From the NCBI GenBank assembly GCA_944990035.1, contig CALYLX010000104.1:62001-126000 (forward strand): 64,000 nt of DNA. Reading direction: 5' to 3'. The position numbers and the translations under genes were made by a program. Of this stretch, positions 21,510-33,862 are shown one piece after another. A model generated the notes under the pieces. It searched no databases. It saw nothing but the letters and a program-made list of their open reading frames with translations, and had not been told where the DNA came from. Position 1 is the stretch's first letter, and each line of letters opens with the position of its first letter. Source of the stretch: Clitopilus passeckerianus. Lineage: Eukaryota > Basidiomycota > Agaricomycetes > Agaricales > Entolomataceae.

Positions 21510-24309
21510 ATGTCTCTCTCATGGATTCAACGGAAAAATCGACTAGGAAATTTGTTGAAGACCCAAGGAGACGAAGATGCAGAAGGCGTTGCTCTCGATC
21601 GTCTTCTGCATGGACAGAATGTCATAGGACGAACAGGTACGCGTGCAACTCATTCGAGCATGTGAAACCCAACCTAACCTCTCTCGTCCAGCGAAAACGA
21701 CCGAAGTCGACAGTCTACGATTCCAGGATAAGGACCTCGCCGTGGAAGGGACTTTGGAATATGGACAGTTCGGCGTGGTAAGCCGCCTTATCTTCGTCCC
21801 TCATCTCACACGAGGCTTCAACGCGGTTCTCAGATCGACGTCGTAACTTGTCGTCTTAATGGGCGGGTGTATGTACGAAAGTCAGTTGAAAAGCGGTTCG
21901 CTTTGCGGACACGAGATGTAAGATATATCAGCCTGATCTCCCGCTAAGCGTAATCTAATGAACCCGCTAGCAATGCTCCCCACAATTTGAACGGGATATT
22001 TTGCTGCAGGCGGCAAAACTCGATTCTCCGTGGGCGCCACAGTTGTTATCTGCCTATCAAACCCCGACGCACTTGAGTCTCGTCATGGATTACGCAGAGG
22101 GTGGGAACCTCTGGGATGTATTAGAATCTAGTCCGCATGACGGACGAATATTGGAATCCGATCTGAGATGGTGGACCCCGCAAATTGTCAGTGCTATACA
22201 TTGGTGTCACTCGCAAGGATTTGCGCATCGGTAAGCTTGGAGTTTTATTTCTCTCGGGACTTTGCTAATGGTTATTCTAGAGATATCAAACCCCACAACT
22301 TTGTAATAACCAAAGATTCGCATGTACTCCTTATTGATTTTGGAACGGCGGCCCCGCTACTACCACCAGACTCGGAAGGCGTCCAGTTCCTGCCCAAAAG
22401 GCATTGTCTTCTCCCTTGTGGTACCTGTGACTATATCTCTCCCGAGATCCTCATGGCCCACGAGGAAGCTCTTGTGGCGCTGGAGATGGAGGAAGACGAA
22501 GACTTCAAAGCTCAGAAAAGTGCGTCTGACGAATTTGGCTATGGGCGCGAAACGGATTGGTGGAGTCTCGGCGCCATGCTATACGAGATGTCATACGGAG
22601 TCGCTCCGTTCTTTGCAAAGGATATCCGCCAAACATATCTTCGAATTATAGATCACGAGGTAGACTTCTGCGTCTTTAGCACACTGCTTTTACTAACAAG
22701 TCATACAGAGAAGTTTACGATTTGATCATGCAATACCCATTTCCCCGCAATACCAGCATTTTATCCGTTCGTAAGTGCACCATGAAGCACTTCATTCTAA
22801 TAAGTTACTCATTGATTCCCAGCCTGTTAACTGTACCCAAAAGGCGTCTGGGACGTTATAATATCGATGAAATAACGAATCATAATTTATTCGAACAAGT
22901 TAATTGGGACACTCTTACAAGTCGTGAGTGGGGTTTAGCTTCTATTTCCCGACCGAGTTGACCATAATCAAGAATCTGCGCCATCCGATCTTCACCTGCC
23001 TCAATTCAGCTATGCCCAACCCCAAAATCTCGGCGCAAGCCCTCCTCCTGCTGTAGAGGAAGAATCCGCATATTCTCAAGGATTCGCCTTCTCTGCACTC
23101 TTTCAATCCTCAGTTGGCTCTGGGTCACCCGGGCTTTCATTACGTCGCTCAATAAGCTCGGTACCTGACGAGAAACCCCGCGAGGACAACCTCAGTTCTG
23201 CTTTCATCGGCTTCTCATGGGGCCCTACCCTCGATGCCTTCTCTCAAGCACCCACTGCGGAACCTCCTACTCCTGAACCGAAGATACTAGCGACACCCAA
23301 ACCCCTCCGGATCCCATCCTCGTATATGACGCCCAACACAGGCATGATTACCCCCCGATGGCCATCATCTCGTCCTATGCCTGCCAGTGACCCAGTCACA
23401 GGTAACGACAAGTTCAAGACACCGATGAGACCAACATCTTTCGGCACGCCATTCCATACCTTGCAACGACCTGGAACGATAGCTCGTTCTGCGGCACGGC
23501 GACCGGTATCAGACCGCGAAGCCATGAAGCAGCTTGCACATTGCATAGGAATGAGCGCTAGGAAGAAGGTCCTGGAGAGTGGCAAGAAACCTCGATTGCT
23601 GAACTCGTTCAGCTACTCCTCAAACGGGAATGGCACGTTCAGGAAAGAGCTCAGATTTGATCGATCTCACCCCCCACCTGCTGCTCCTAAATTTGGCGGA
23701 CAAATGGACGAGGAAGATGAGAGCACGCATACTATCTCGTTTGCTGGGCTCAATTCCGGCGCAAGACCAAAACCCTTTCCTTCTGAGTATGCAAGACCTG
23801 GATCTGGCCTCGAGCCTCTGTTCATCGATACAGAAGGAGCAGATCATATCCCAGGATTGTCCAGTTCAGATGAAACTGAATCCGAAGGCCCTCCCAGTCC
23901 TAGCCCCACACCTCGCCCAGGCTCAGCCATGTCGATGATCTCCAGGAGAAGTGCCACCCCGACCTTCACTTCTCTGAAGATGTTTGGTTCGTCCACGGGC
24001 GGACGAAGCAGGAGCGGGAGCCTTGGTCAAAGTCAGGCGTCGATGAATCTCAGTCGATCCGAGGCGAATCTGACGGAGACTATCTCGATCGCCATAAAGC
24101 CACCTCCTGTAGAGGAAGAGCAGGATTCTTCATCAGAAGAGTCCGAAGAAGGACTGGTCCCTCGTTCGGAAGACGAAGATGAGGAAATGACAGTGAGGGT
24201 GAAGGTGCCCACGGTCGAACAGATGGAGATCCGATTGAGGTCTATGCTTGGGGATTTGAGAACGGCTGAAGATCGGCTAGATAAGGTGAAGAGAATACTT
24301 CAAACGTGA
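21510..24309 (+). CDS. AGC-type Ser/Thr protein kinase
   Basis: About eight exons. The start at 21510 gives MSLSWIQRKNRLGNLL; exons then join in frame to EGTLEYGQFGV (glycine-rich loop region), VYVRKSVEKRF (catalytic Lys strand), DYAEGGNLWDVLE (hinge), HRDIKPHNFVI (catalytic loop), LLIDFGTAAPL (DFG) and YISPEI (APE-like). An acidic insert (EMEEDEDFKAQKSASDEFGYG) sits before DWWSLGAMLYEM. The order and the long insert between the activation segment and DWWSLG are typical of AGC kinases of the NDR/ROCK/citron kind. About 440 residues of Ser/Pro-rich tail follow and end in a short predicted coiled coil (MEIRLRSMLGDLRTAEDRLD). All key catalytic residues are present, so it should be active. Which AGC subfamily it belongs to needs a tree. 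Confidence 0.82.
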
Positions 24310-24748
24310 TTCGTGTTACCTCTTCAGAACCATAGTTGATCTACCTAGCTATATTGCCTTAAGTTTTATTGTCTATTTACTCCAAGGTATGCTGTGCAGT
24401 TTTGTAGTGGATCATTTTGAGATTTCGAGCTGGTGAGATATCAACTAGTAAATGCTTGAAGGTGGAATCAGCGAGGACCCCCCGCCAGCAGCTTGATGGT
24501 CCCGCAATGTGGTGTGGCGGTACAGCCTGCAGGTGTCCGTTTCAAGCCGACTTGGGTGGTGAGGCGGTGCGTATCGCTGCGAGCTGAGATATTTGGGAAT
24601 AGTAATCGTAGCCCAAGACGGGACGTGACTTTCGTTCATAGGTTGTATTAGTTTGTTCGTATAAATTCAACGGATCATGAAGAATACATGTGGGTAAGAG
24701 ATCGAGCAATAAATGATGGGAATGTCTTCATGTAGCGCAAAAATTCGT
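24310..24748. other. Convergent gap between kinase and profilin genes
   Basis: About 440 bases with the 3' untranslated regions of both genes. I see nothing else. Confidence 0.5.
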
Positions 24749-25281
24749 CTAAAAACCAACGCCCTTCAAGTAATCCGCGAGGGCGGCCACCACGGGTGTG
24801 CTTTCTCCTCCTTGAAGAGGGGCCACATATTCCGCGACCAGGACAGCTTGCTTGGTCTTGGCCACAGTAGCTCCATCGGCCTGCATCGTAATAAGTGGAA
24901 TTCATTTCTGTCCGAGAGCACGTTCGCACCTGTTTCTTGAGTAGGACTTGGTCGGCATCTGCTTGAACAGCGAAGAACTTCTGGCCAGCAAGACGCAGAC
25001 CACTGGCTTGAACGGCTGCGGGGTTCTTGAAAGCGTTTATGATGGCATTCTGTTCATCAGTAGACAGCTTTAAATGTATTTGAGCACGCTTCATTCATCA
25101 ACTAACCACCTTATAACTCACAGTGTATCCGGGGGAAGTTGCCCAAACGCCTCCTGCTAGGCCAATGATTGCTGCTCTGGTGACCTTGCCAGTGCCAACG
25201 AGGTTATTGTCAACGTAGGCTACACCGTAGCCATGAGCTTCTGCACGCGTGTATGGTTGCAAACTCACCTTGCCAGGACAT
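24749..25281 (-). CDS. PFY1: Profilin
   Basis: Four minus-strand exons give about 126 residues, the normal length of profilin. The start is MSWQAYVDNNLVGTGKV, the classic profilin N-terminus, split by an intron after the first 13 bases. Later blocks are GLAGGVWATSPGYTLS, NAIINAFKNPAA, GLRLAGQKFFAVQAD, ADGATVAKTKQAVLV and LADYLKGVGF at the end. Profilin binds G-actin and poly-proline and controls actin filament growth in the cytosol. The Trp/Tyr residues of the poly-proline site (W3, Y6) are present. Intron positions were fixed by this similarity and are firm. Confidence 0.95.
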
Positions 25282-26164
25282 GTTGAGGGATGATAGGATT
25301 TGGTTTGAAAGGTCGAATAGGGAACTTCTGGTGACTGTGCCACAGCAGATTCGGCGATGTCCAGGCGATATGATCGAATGACATAATCCTATCATCCCAC
25401 AATCTATTTGCTCCTATTTTAACCTAATGCCGTCGCTGGCGGTCCATTGGTGCGGCAAGCAAGGTCCCTCAATCGAGCCTTTTACTCAGACTGGCAAGTT
25501 TTCAAAAACATGCACAACACCCTGGACCAAGCCTCCACCAGTTTTGGGTCCTTTGCTTATTCAAAGAAGCCAATACTGCTCATTGGGGCATGTGTTGAGC
25601 TGTAAGCTGCAACCTTCCTGCTCCTCTCTCATGGGAGCGGTCGATCGCTGAAATTATCGAGTCTCTCCTGAACGTCTTTTCCAGCCTATGCAAAACTCCG
25701 CATCCATAGTGACAAGAAGTTGTGCTATTTCCCTTGCCAAAAATAAATCAAGCACGCGTTACGATCTGTATACCCTATGAAATATACCGTATACCGTCTT
25801 CTTGACCTGCTGCGGGCCCTTGCACGATCGCGTCGACTCGGACTCGTTGGCTTAAGAAGAGGGAATTGCTGTGTATGCAATGCCAAGACCACCGTTCATT
25901 CGTTAAACTCTGTCTCCCTCCATGCCTTACAGTCTCTGCGCGAGCTATCGCACACCTTGCCGCTAGCCACTGATCGAAGTCGCAAAATGCGCTAAGGGAC
26001 CGACGCGTCGCATTGTACGCCAACTCCACCAATGACTGCGCAGCAATTTGTACCGTGTCTGCTAGTCCACGTGATTGCATCTCCCCCTCGTACAAAAGGA
26101 TGGTAGTGCAAACAGGGCATACTACACAAAAAATCTCTTCCAATCCTCCCAAATCGACTCTGCA
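25282..26164. other. Divergent promoter region of profilin and first dioxygenase gene
   Basis: About 880 bases. A 125-codon minus-strand frame (25775-26152) has no recognisable feature and overlaps the dioxygenase promoter; I do not call it a gene. No other structure was found. Confidence 0.45.
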
Positions 26165-27838
26165 ATGCTCTTCACCAACTTGCTCTCTTTGGTCACCCTT
26201 GGTGTTCTTGTTTCTGGTAATTTAGCCTCTCAAATCCCACCACCATATTCTAAATATCCTTTCAGCTCATCCGGGCGAAGAACACCACCCCCTCTCTCGC
26301 TCTGAATTGATGCGTAGACATGTACGTAATGGCCTAAAGTCCGCTCCTCAATGCGTCCTGATCACCAATAATTCTAGGCTGCAAGCGCAGGGCGGCACCT
26401 CGTCGCTCGCAAGTGCGCTTCTGCTATTTCCGACTACGAAAGAAAGAGAATGGTAGCCAGAGATAATCTTATGAAGAGGGCTACTGCTGCGTCTACTGCT
26501 ACTGCACCCCATGTCACGGAGATCCAAAATGTCTGTTCTATTCACCCCCTTCATTTCTGTCTTTCTGGCTGACCTTTTTGGACAGACGACCTGCGTCACT
26601 GCTCCCGAGGTCGTTGAGGGCCCTTATTACATCCGGAATGAATACGTCCGCAATGACCTCCGAGAGGATCAAGAGCAAGTGTTTCAATTAATCCCATAAC
26701 GCTAGCATCTAATATTATTGGGAAAGTGGTGTTAAAATCATTCTGGACATAGGCGTCATGGACACGAGTACCTGCCAACCTCTGAACAACGTTTTTGTTG
26801 AGCTATGGAATGGTGGGTGTCTACGTCGATATTGAATACCTAGTTACCGATATGATCCCCTCAGCCAACGCGACAGGTGTCTATGGTGGCTACAGCGGTG
26901 CTAGTGGAGGAGGTGGAGGTGGAGGAGGTCCCGCTCCCTCAGGTGCCTCCCCCTCTGGAGTTGCACCATCCGGTGCCATGCCTTCTGGAGTACAGTCCGC
27001 TTCAGGCGTCGTCCCCTCGGGTGCCATGCCCTCTGGCACGCCTCCAGATGGTGCAGGCGGTGCTTCTGCAGCACTCGCAAGGAACGAAACCTTCCTTCGT
27101 GGAGGGTACTTCACAGACGAGAATGGGATTGTTGAGATCACGACCATCTACCCCGGGTTCTACGAAGGCAGGACTGCACACATTCATACTATGGTACATG
27201 CGAACTGGGCGGAAAGTGCTAACGGGTATGTTTTCTTTTCATGCTCAATGATTGGCTCTAATAAGAATTGAACAGTACTCTTGTCTCTGACTCCGGCAAT
27301 CTCGTTCACGTCGGCCAATTCTTCTTCGACGAGGAATGGAACGACAAGGTCTTCGCTACCTCGCCTTACTCCGAGAATACTCAGACTAGGACCTCGAACG
27401 ATGCCGACGGAATTCTTACCACTGCCAACACCGATGGCTACAACGCATTCGTAACGTGAGCTATTGCAATACCCAACATTCTGCACGTGCACGAAGCTAA
27501 CCCAAAAATTCTTAGCCTCTCTCTCATTGGTGATGATATCTCCGAAGGTCTCTACGGATACATCAGTACGTCTTGCTTCAAATTACTTCTTTCCTATCGG
27601 CTGACTCCGTGCCTTCGTAGCTGTTGGGGTTGACGCCTCTTCCTCGTACTCCATTTCCAACAGCAACTACAATCCTGTCGTTATATCCTCTCTCACTGCG
27701 GGCGGTTCCCTCACCGCTTCGTCCCTGTTCCCTAGCCAATCTGCCAATTCCGCCGCTTCCAACCGCCCTTGGGGCAGCAAGTTCATTAACGGCCACAAGT
27801 CCGGCGCTACTCATGGACATGGCGGTCAACACCCTTGA
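26165..27838 (+). CDS. Secreted intradiol ring-cleavage dioxygenase, copy 1
   Basis: At least seven exons. The start MLFTNLLSLVTLGVLVS is a signal peptide; the first intron follows, then AHPGEEHHPLSRSELMRR, a pro-region like that of copy 2. The catalytic domain runs TAPEVVEGPYYIRNEYVRND, NNVFVELWNANATGVYGGYS, NETFLRGGYFTDENGIVEIT, TIYPGFYEGRTAHIHTMVH and VGQFFFDEEWNDKVF. The Tyr in PGFY and the two His of HIH match Fe(III) ligands of intradiol dioxygenases, which cleave catechol-type aromatics between the hydroxyls. Being secreted, it may act on lignin- or plant-derived phenolics. A Pro/Ser/Gly repeat insert sits between GGYSG and RNETFL and is absent from copy 2. One intron (26675-26726) uses a GC donor. 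The tail is Ser/Asn-rich and ends in a His/Gly-rich stretch. Confidence 0.85.
26906..27070 (+). repeat. Gly run and PSGA/PSGV repeat inside dioxygenase copy 1
   Basis: Coding low-complexity DNA. A run of about eight Gly codons is followed by imperfect repeats of the type (A/V)PSG(A/V). Copy 2 has only a few residues at this place, so the insert grew in copy 1 after the duplication, or was lost from copy 2. Confidence 0.7.
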
Positions 27839-29134
27839 AGGTCTCGTTTACATTAGATACATCCTGAATGGACCCTGCGTATATGCTATTATTCCCAAAT
27901 ATATTATATCCCTCAAAATGCAATGTGAGGACCAAACTCCTCCCATTGATGTTTCTCGACCAGCTGCGGCGGCAACTTCCGCTCTGCTAACCGTCGCCTC
28001 AGTCACCACGACTCTAACTTTAAGGATTCTGCATTGACCTGAACATCTCCTCGTTTTCTGTCTTACCATGATTTCCACTAACCCAAGATATGGTTGTCCT
28101 TTGTCTTTTTTATCCATGTGGCCGACAAGGTTTGATCTCATGAACTTCGTGGGGTTCTGCTCGGAGCTTGCGCTTCTATCCGTGTTGTACCACGACAGAC
28201 CACATAACAGGTTTGGATAGTATCCAACTATACGCTCAACGATGAGATAGACGCCTTCGGCACTTTGCGATCGGCCTCACCTGAGCGGACCGTATCCAGT
28301 CTACTGCCTTGGAAATGGTTACTCATTCTACCGGAAAAACGACAGTGTCAAATTCCCTCTACTTAATGTTTGTCTTCCGAGGTTTTCCTGATAGGAGATC
28401 TATGATTTTGATGAAAACTTGCAAGTTCTTGGCATGCGATTACTCGCTATCCTTTCTTCCACTGATCATTACGCTTCCTGCTCAAAAGTTGCAATGACTA
28501 GGCCTAACACCGTGTCACGTTGCACACTATACTCCATGGCATTTCCTCATGACTCTGATTTGCGTGATCGAAAGGCTCAACCGGAAGATGCCCACGGTAG
28601 AAGTCAAGCTTTTTACGCTTGTCTCTCGTAATTCGGAACTCTCCAACCCAGGTGGTTTGGAAACTACGATTGCGCCATCTTGGCTGCAAGAAAACGCCAC
28701 CCAGTCTCCTAAAAGGGCTCCCCCTATGATTCGCTCAGAGAATGGCACATTCTAACTGGGAGCAACTGAGCTCTGATTACAATCTCGCTCTCCCAGCCGT
28801 CATTGGCGCCTATAAAAGCGAACATTGAGAATAAAGGTCAATGGGGTAATACCCAGAGTCCTGTTGCTGTGTCCAATGGGAAGGCTTCGATTTGTGCGAG
28901 ACATCGTACCACGGCTAGTCTTCGGTAACACCCTTGTACTGCAGATCATTGGTTCCCCGAAGCGTCGCAGTCTGGCTGCGACGGCAAGTAACATGTGGGT
29001 AAATTCACCACCTCACATGCACTATGAAACCCTGTTCAGAAAGTATAAAAGAACAAGGAAAATGTGTAGGTCTTCATCACCAATTTTCCAACGCTTTTGT
29101 TTTATAGTTCATTTGCAATCTCAACCGCGTTTAA
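27839..29134 (+). other. Spacer between tandem dioxygenase genes
   Basis: About 1.3 kb. Several short frames on both strands (for example 28527-28748 minus) show no recognisable features. The last part is the promoter of copy 2. No transposon remnants are seen. Confidence 0.45.
29044..29051 (+). promoter_or_regulatory. TATA-like element of dioxygenase copy 2
   Basis: TATAAAAG lies 91 bases upstream of the ATG, close to the spacing seen for the oxidoreductase gene (88). A second TATAAAAG near 28811-28818 is farther away and less likely. Confidence 0.45.
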
Positions 29135-30494
29135 ATGCGTTTCGCTCAGCTTTTCTCTCTCATCGCTCTTGCAACTGTGGCCATCGGTATAACCTGTCCC
29201 AATAACTCCGTTGAAGCCAACTTGACACTATGATCTACTAGGCCACCCTGGAGAAGAGCACGAACATGTTTCACCCAAAGAATTAGCTCGCAGAGAGGTT
29301 CTTCAATAACAATTCTCCCGTTGCACTAAATACTGATGCACTCGTTCATTTAGCTCGAGACCGCCAACAGACATCTTCAGGCTCGTAAATGTGCCCCAGC
29401 TATCGCTGCATTTGAGATGCAACGCAGGATGGCTAGGGAAGGGCTGATGAAGAGGCAGACCACCACCTCAACTGCAGCTGCCCCTCACTATACGTCTATC
29501 CAGAATGTGAGGCGTCTGTTATTTTTCAATTCTTGACAACGGCAGCACTAAACGCCGGTAGTCGACCTGTATCACAGCTCCAGAAGTCACCGAAGGCCCG
29601 TACTACATCAACAACGAATACATCCGTACTGACCTTCGAGAGACCCAGGGGTATGTAATCTTTCTCCTGGTCTGCTCAATTTCTTGCCATTTAATTTCTG
29701 TCTGTTTAGTGGAGTTGCCCTTGTTCTTGATGTTGGTGTTGTCGATACTACCTCTTGCAAGCCTCTCAGCAACGCGTTCGTCGAGCTTTGGGCAGGCAGG
29801 TAACCGTACATTTACCTTCAGACCCGTATTAACTGTACGGTACTTCTAGCAAACTCGACTGGTGCTTACGGTGGATACAGCGGCGGAGGCGCTACTGGGA
29901 TTCACACGGAGACTTTCCTTCGTGGAGGATACTATACAAACGCCAACGGAATTGTCGAAATCACCACAATCTATCCTGGATTCTATCAAGGTCGCACGGC
30001 TCATATCCACACCATGGTTCACAAGAACTGGTCCCAGAATGCTAATGGGTTCGTGTCCGAAATATCGCCTTTTTCTTTCGTCTAACCGATTTGACCGTGT
30101 AACAGGACTTTGGTCTCCCACTCCGGCAGCTTGGTGCACATTGGCCAATTCTTCTTCGACGAAAGCTGGAACGACAAGGTTTTCGCCACCTCCCCGTACA
30201 CCACCAATCATCAAACTCGAACTCTCAATAGCCAGGATGGCATTCTGACTCAGGCGAATTCCGGCGGAAACAATGCATTCATTAGGTGAACTTAGCTTAG
30301 ATTTCAGAAATATCTGAATGCTGATTGGATAAAAGTCTCAACCTTCTTGGAAGTTCTCTTTCCCAAGGTCTTCTCGGCTACATTAGTAGGTCTCTCTGTA
30401 CAACTGCTGGCACGCACTGAGTAACTGTTTCCCTCCAGCTCTCGGTGTCGACTCTTCCAAGGCATACACTATCTCGAACAAAAACTCCCTCTAG
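29135..30494 (+). CDS. Secreted intradiol ring-cleavage dioxygenase, copy 2
   Basis: Tandem paralog of copy 1 with the same exon plan. The start MRFAQLFSLIALATVAIG is a signal peptide, followed by HPGEEHEHVSPKELARRE and a basic pro-region ending MKRQ, a possible Kex2-type KR site. Catalytic blocks are TAPEVTEGPYYINNEYIRTD, SNAFVELWAANSTGAYGGYS, TETFLRGGYYTNANGIVEIT, YPGFYQGRTAHIHTMVHKNW and HIGQFFFDESWNDKVF. All expected Fe ligands (Tyr, Tyr, His, His) appear present. Compared with copy 1 it lacks the Pro/Ser/Gly insert and has a much shorter tail, ending soon after YITLGVDSSKAYTIS. Donors here are ordinary GT. Likely secreted and active on phenolics; the substrate is not known. Confidence 0.85.
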
Positions 30495-30635
30495 AGGGGC
30501 CTATGACCATGATATCGGTACTTTTGATCACGTTCCCGAAGAAATGTATGACGATGTGATATATAAATACAGCATGTAGATTCGTGCATGTGTAACCTCT
30601 GTACAGCCCGGCACTGTTACAATTGATGAAGAATT

Positions 30636-33600
30636 TCAGTATAGTACACTGACAAACTGGTTGTTACAATAAAGGCACCGATTGACAGCCTGTAAGAGAC
30701 TCTGAACAACCCAGCCTCTTGCCATCGGAGGCAAAGAGTTCACGGAAGCAGTCCCAACGGTCGAAGAAGGGAGGAACGCCTTTCGTCGACAGCCTACACA
30801 AGTCCGAACCGAAGCAGTAGATAGTATGAAGGTCGTGATCGAGCAACGAACTGTTGAGACTAAGTCAACAACTATCTCGATGACTGAAAGAGTATGCTTA
30901 CCCCAGTTGTGACCGTTTGAACATACCGCAACGCTAATGTTATTCAAAGGAACCTCCACCTTGCACGCGGGGCATCGCTCGTGGAAGGGGTTACTTGCAG
31001 CCCCATCTTCAGCATCACGAGGTAGAAGAGGTTCGGCCAGCTTCCTGAGCTCGCTACCCTCAGCCGAGAGATCGGGAGGAGAGCCAGGAAGTAGCGTCTG
31101 CACCACCATTCGCAAGAGGAAGGGGACATCTTGATCTGGAATAGTTCGTTCTCAAAACGCAGGCTTATGAGTAAACATAACAAGCTTACCTGTGAGGGCA
31201 TCCATGGCTGCCCCGAGATGCCTGATTGTGGTTCTCAGAACGCGATGGGAAATCGTGGTCAACAGGTCTTGCGATATTGCTCTATAGTTCGTGTGCCCTG
31301 GGGAACCTTCCTCAGCATTTGTCTATGGAACGATTTTTAGTATGTCAATGAGCATCCAGAGGCAGTCCACCCACAATGAGGAATTCGATCAGAGCGAAGC
31401 GTAAACGGACAGACAGGAGGCTATCCCAACCAAAAAGGTGCCACTCCAAACTCCCCTGGAAGACTCTGTGACAATCTGGTGTATTGTTCGAAAACTTGGG
31501 GACTTGAAGGTGCAATGACTGATCGGGAACAAAGGGTTTCAGGATTTGAACTAGTCTTGGGTGGACCTCCTCACGAAGCTTCTTATCCCGAAGCCTCAGA
31601 AAGAAAGGTCGAAGGAGGGCATATGACGAGTGGTGCTGCGCTGACGAGATATGAGGCTCGTTTATCGGTCGAATTTCATGAGGTTCACCTGTTCTTGACT
31701 GATCTAAAGTGCCCTCGAGCCTGGATAGAAAGGCATCTGTATCTCCATCCCATAAGGTGGCCACAATGAGAGAGCTGTTTTGCTTGGCGTCATGTTTGTA
31801 ACTAAAATCGGCGGGACGTGAAGACCTGGACGGAGAAATCAACGACCGGTTATAATGAAAGTGATTTGACTTACTCTTGGACCCAAAAAAACGTTGAAGA
31901 GTTGTCATAAGAAGTTGACCCTGTGATGCGGTTCATATCGTTGAAACTCGCATCGGGCTCAGCACTAAGGAAAACGCCACGAGCAATCTTGGATACGTAT
32001 TCCGAATTCTCAGCATTGGTAGTTTGAAATGTTGGATCTTCTGTGATTTTGTGCAGAAGGCGGAAAGAGCCGTCATATAAAATGACGACCAAGGCGTCGA
32101 TATCGCGAATGTATTCAATGCCGGTGGCAGGATGGAATGGGGAAGAACCGACGGAAAGCTTGACAAAGGGCAGTGTAAAACTTCGCTGGCCCGACCAAGG
32201 TAATCCAGCAGAGGGTCCACACCAGACATGCAACCGTCCAGGTTTGCACCAGACCAGGAGTTGCTAGGGAAGGGTGTCAATCTCGGTATCGATGACACAT
32301 GCGGTCCACGGACCTCCTACCTTGTCTTTAGAAAGCTCGATCCAAGCCAACGCAGTGACTCCCGAGCGATCAGGCTCGGACACATTCTCATCGACGAATT
32401 CCAGTGACAGGTTCAAATCTTCACCCGAAACCAGGCCATTTTCCCTGGTTTCCAATGTTTGAACCATTTTGATGAGACCCACTGCCCCATCGGCAGTGGA
32501 AAATGCCAGAAGGGACGAACCTGGGGATTCGGGTTAATTCTTGGAAGAAGCCTGGTCCATCGGCGTACTTACATTGCCCGGGATGGTCAAAGTTCCATGG
32601 AGCGAACGCAACGCGAGTTATCCAGCTTTCACCGAGTGATATCGTTTCCATGCGGTCTACAAGCTGATCTTGGTGATACCTAAGTTGCGCGGGATAAGCC
32701 TTGGGAGATGTAAAGAAGGCCGTTGCTGACCTTAGAAATGTGATTGAACCTGCCCGGTTCCCTACCGCCAGAATTGACGCATCGATGAAAGGGGCCGGGA
32801 CGTATCCAAAGTCGGGTTGTTGAGACCACGCAATGCCTACCATTAACAATGAGCTCTCCAAACGCATGGAAAGTGGTTTGCTATGACGTACTAGTAGTCT
32901 GGCTCTGCAGAACAGAGGAAGCATCATGCACGGACTCTATATCACCAGCGACTGTTTCGAGAAGATATGGCGTCACGTCGCAGATCTTGTCCCGATTCAT
33001 CTTCTGAGGATGGCATTATTCAATGCACACATACTTTGATCCACTCTCCTTTGAGGAAGTTTTTCGTTGCTTTCCATAAAGTGAGGTCCATATTTGAGCT
33101 TAAGGCCGCGAGGATACAACTGCGGAGGAAACGGTCAGCATAACTAGGGCTATTTAAAAGAAGAGTGCGTACCCAGATTCGGAGGAAAGACCGCTTGGCG
33201 AAAAAACGACATCCAGTAGAGCAACATCGATGGAGCCGAGAGATGCAGCGCCCCAAGCTAGGTACGACGATCAGTAAGCACAACTTCACGAGAACGGTGG
33301 GTCCGAGTACCTTGAGAGTATTCTGGCCATTTGAAAGCATCTGCTTTATCGAACGGAATCATGGTCCGGAACCAGCGGATTGGGGGTGCGCCTTCTCGTC
33401 CATCCTTCTCATTGGCAGACCTCAAGGCAGAATAGTTGTCGAATGATATGCCTGGCTCTGGGGTCTAATCATGAATTAGCACTTAAAAGTTATGCCAAGG
33501 GCCTGCCAGAGACGTACAAAGATGTATGCAGCTGATTTAGTTACAAAACAGGCTTGCCCGTCTGGTGACCATTGAAGGCATCGGAGCGATGGATAGGAAA

Positions 33601-33640
33601 TGACAGTTGGCACATTCAGAATTGAATGTATTGCTTCCAT
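30636..33640 (-). CDS. TFIIIC subunit with C-terminal zinc finger (90 kDa-like)
   Basis: A multi-exon minus-strand gene. The start MEAIHSILNVPTVISYP is followed by LRCLQWSPDGQACFVTKSAA, a WD-blade-like beginning, then TPEPGISFDNYSA and WFRTMIPFDKADAFKWPEYS. Internal WD-like segments include SNMDLTLWKATKNFLKGEW and DASILAVGNRAGSITFLR. The C-terminus carries the TFIIIC zinc-finger pattern: CPACKVEVPLNNISVAVCSN, then GHNW, RCSITTFILSTASVRTCVGC and RCLYCNNQFVSVLY at the end. This fits the TFIIIC90/Tfc9-type subunit, part of the complex that binds tRNA gene promoters for RNA polymerase III. The zinc-finger Cys residues are intact. Middle exons were not all resolved by eye. Nuclear. Confidence 0.8.
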
Positions 33641-33862
33641 TTAGTAGTTTAGAGGATAACGGTTGTTACTCGAGGCCAAAAGTCGTGTTGAAGGCCAATC
33701 TTTACGCCTGCGGTGGTGACTGCAAAAGAGCAAAGGTCGCTTTATTTGTCCCACGACGCGTCAACAACGCGTGAACGCTTTAGCAGACCCTAGACGCGGA
33801 GACAAGTCTCAACTCAATATGTATGCATATGGCATTTGACTTTTCATTGCGCATAGTGATAC

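Noticed and set aside
25775..26152. 125-codon minus-strand frame in the dioxygenase promoter
   Set aside because: No features, and it overlaps a clear promoter position.
26890..27147. Minus-strand frame rich in PEG/APEG repeats
   Set aside because: Mirror of the PSG repeat in the dioxygenase gene on the plus strand.
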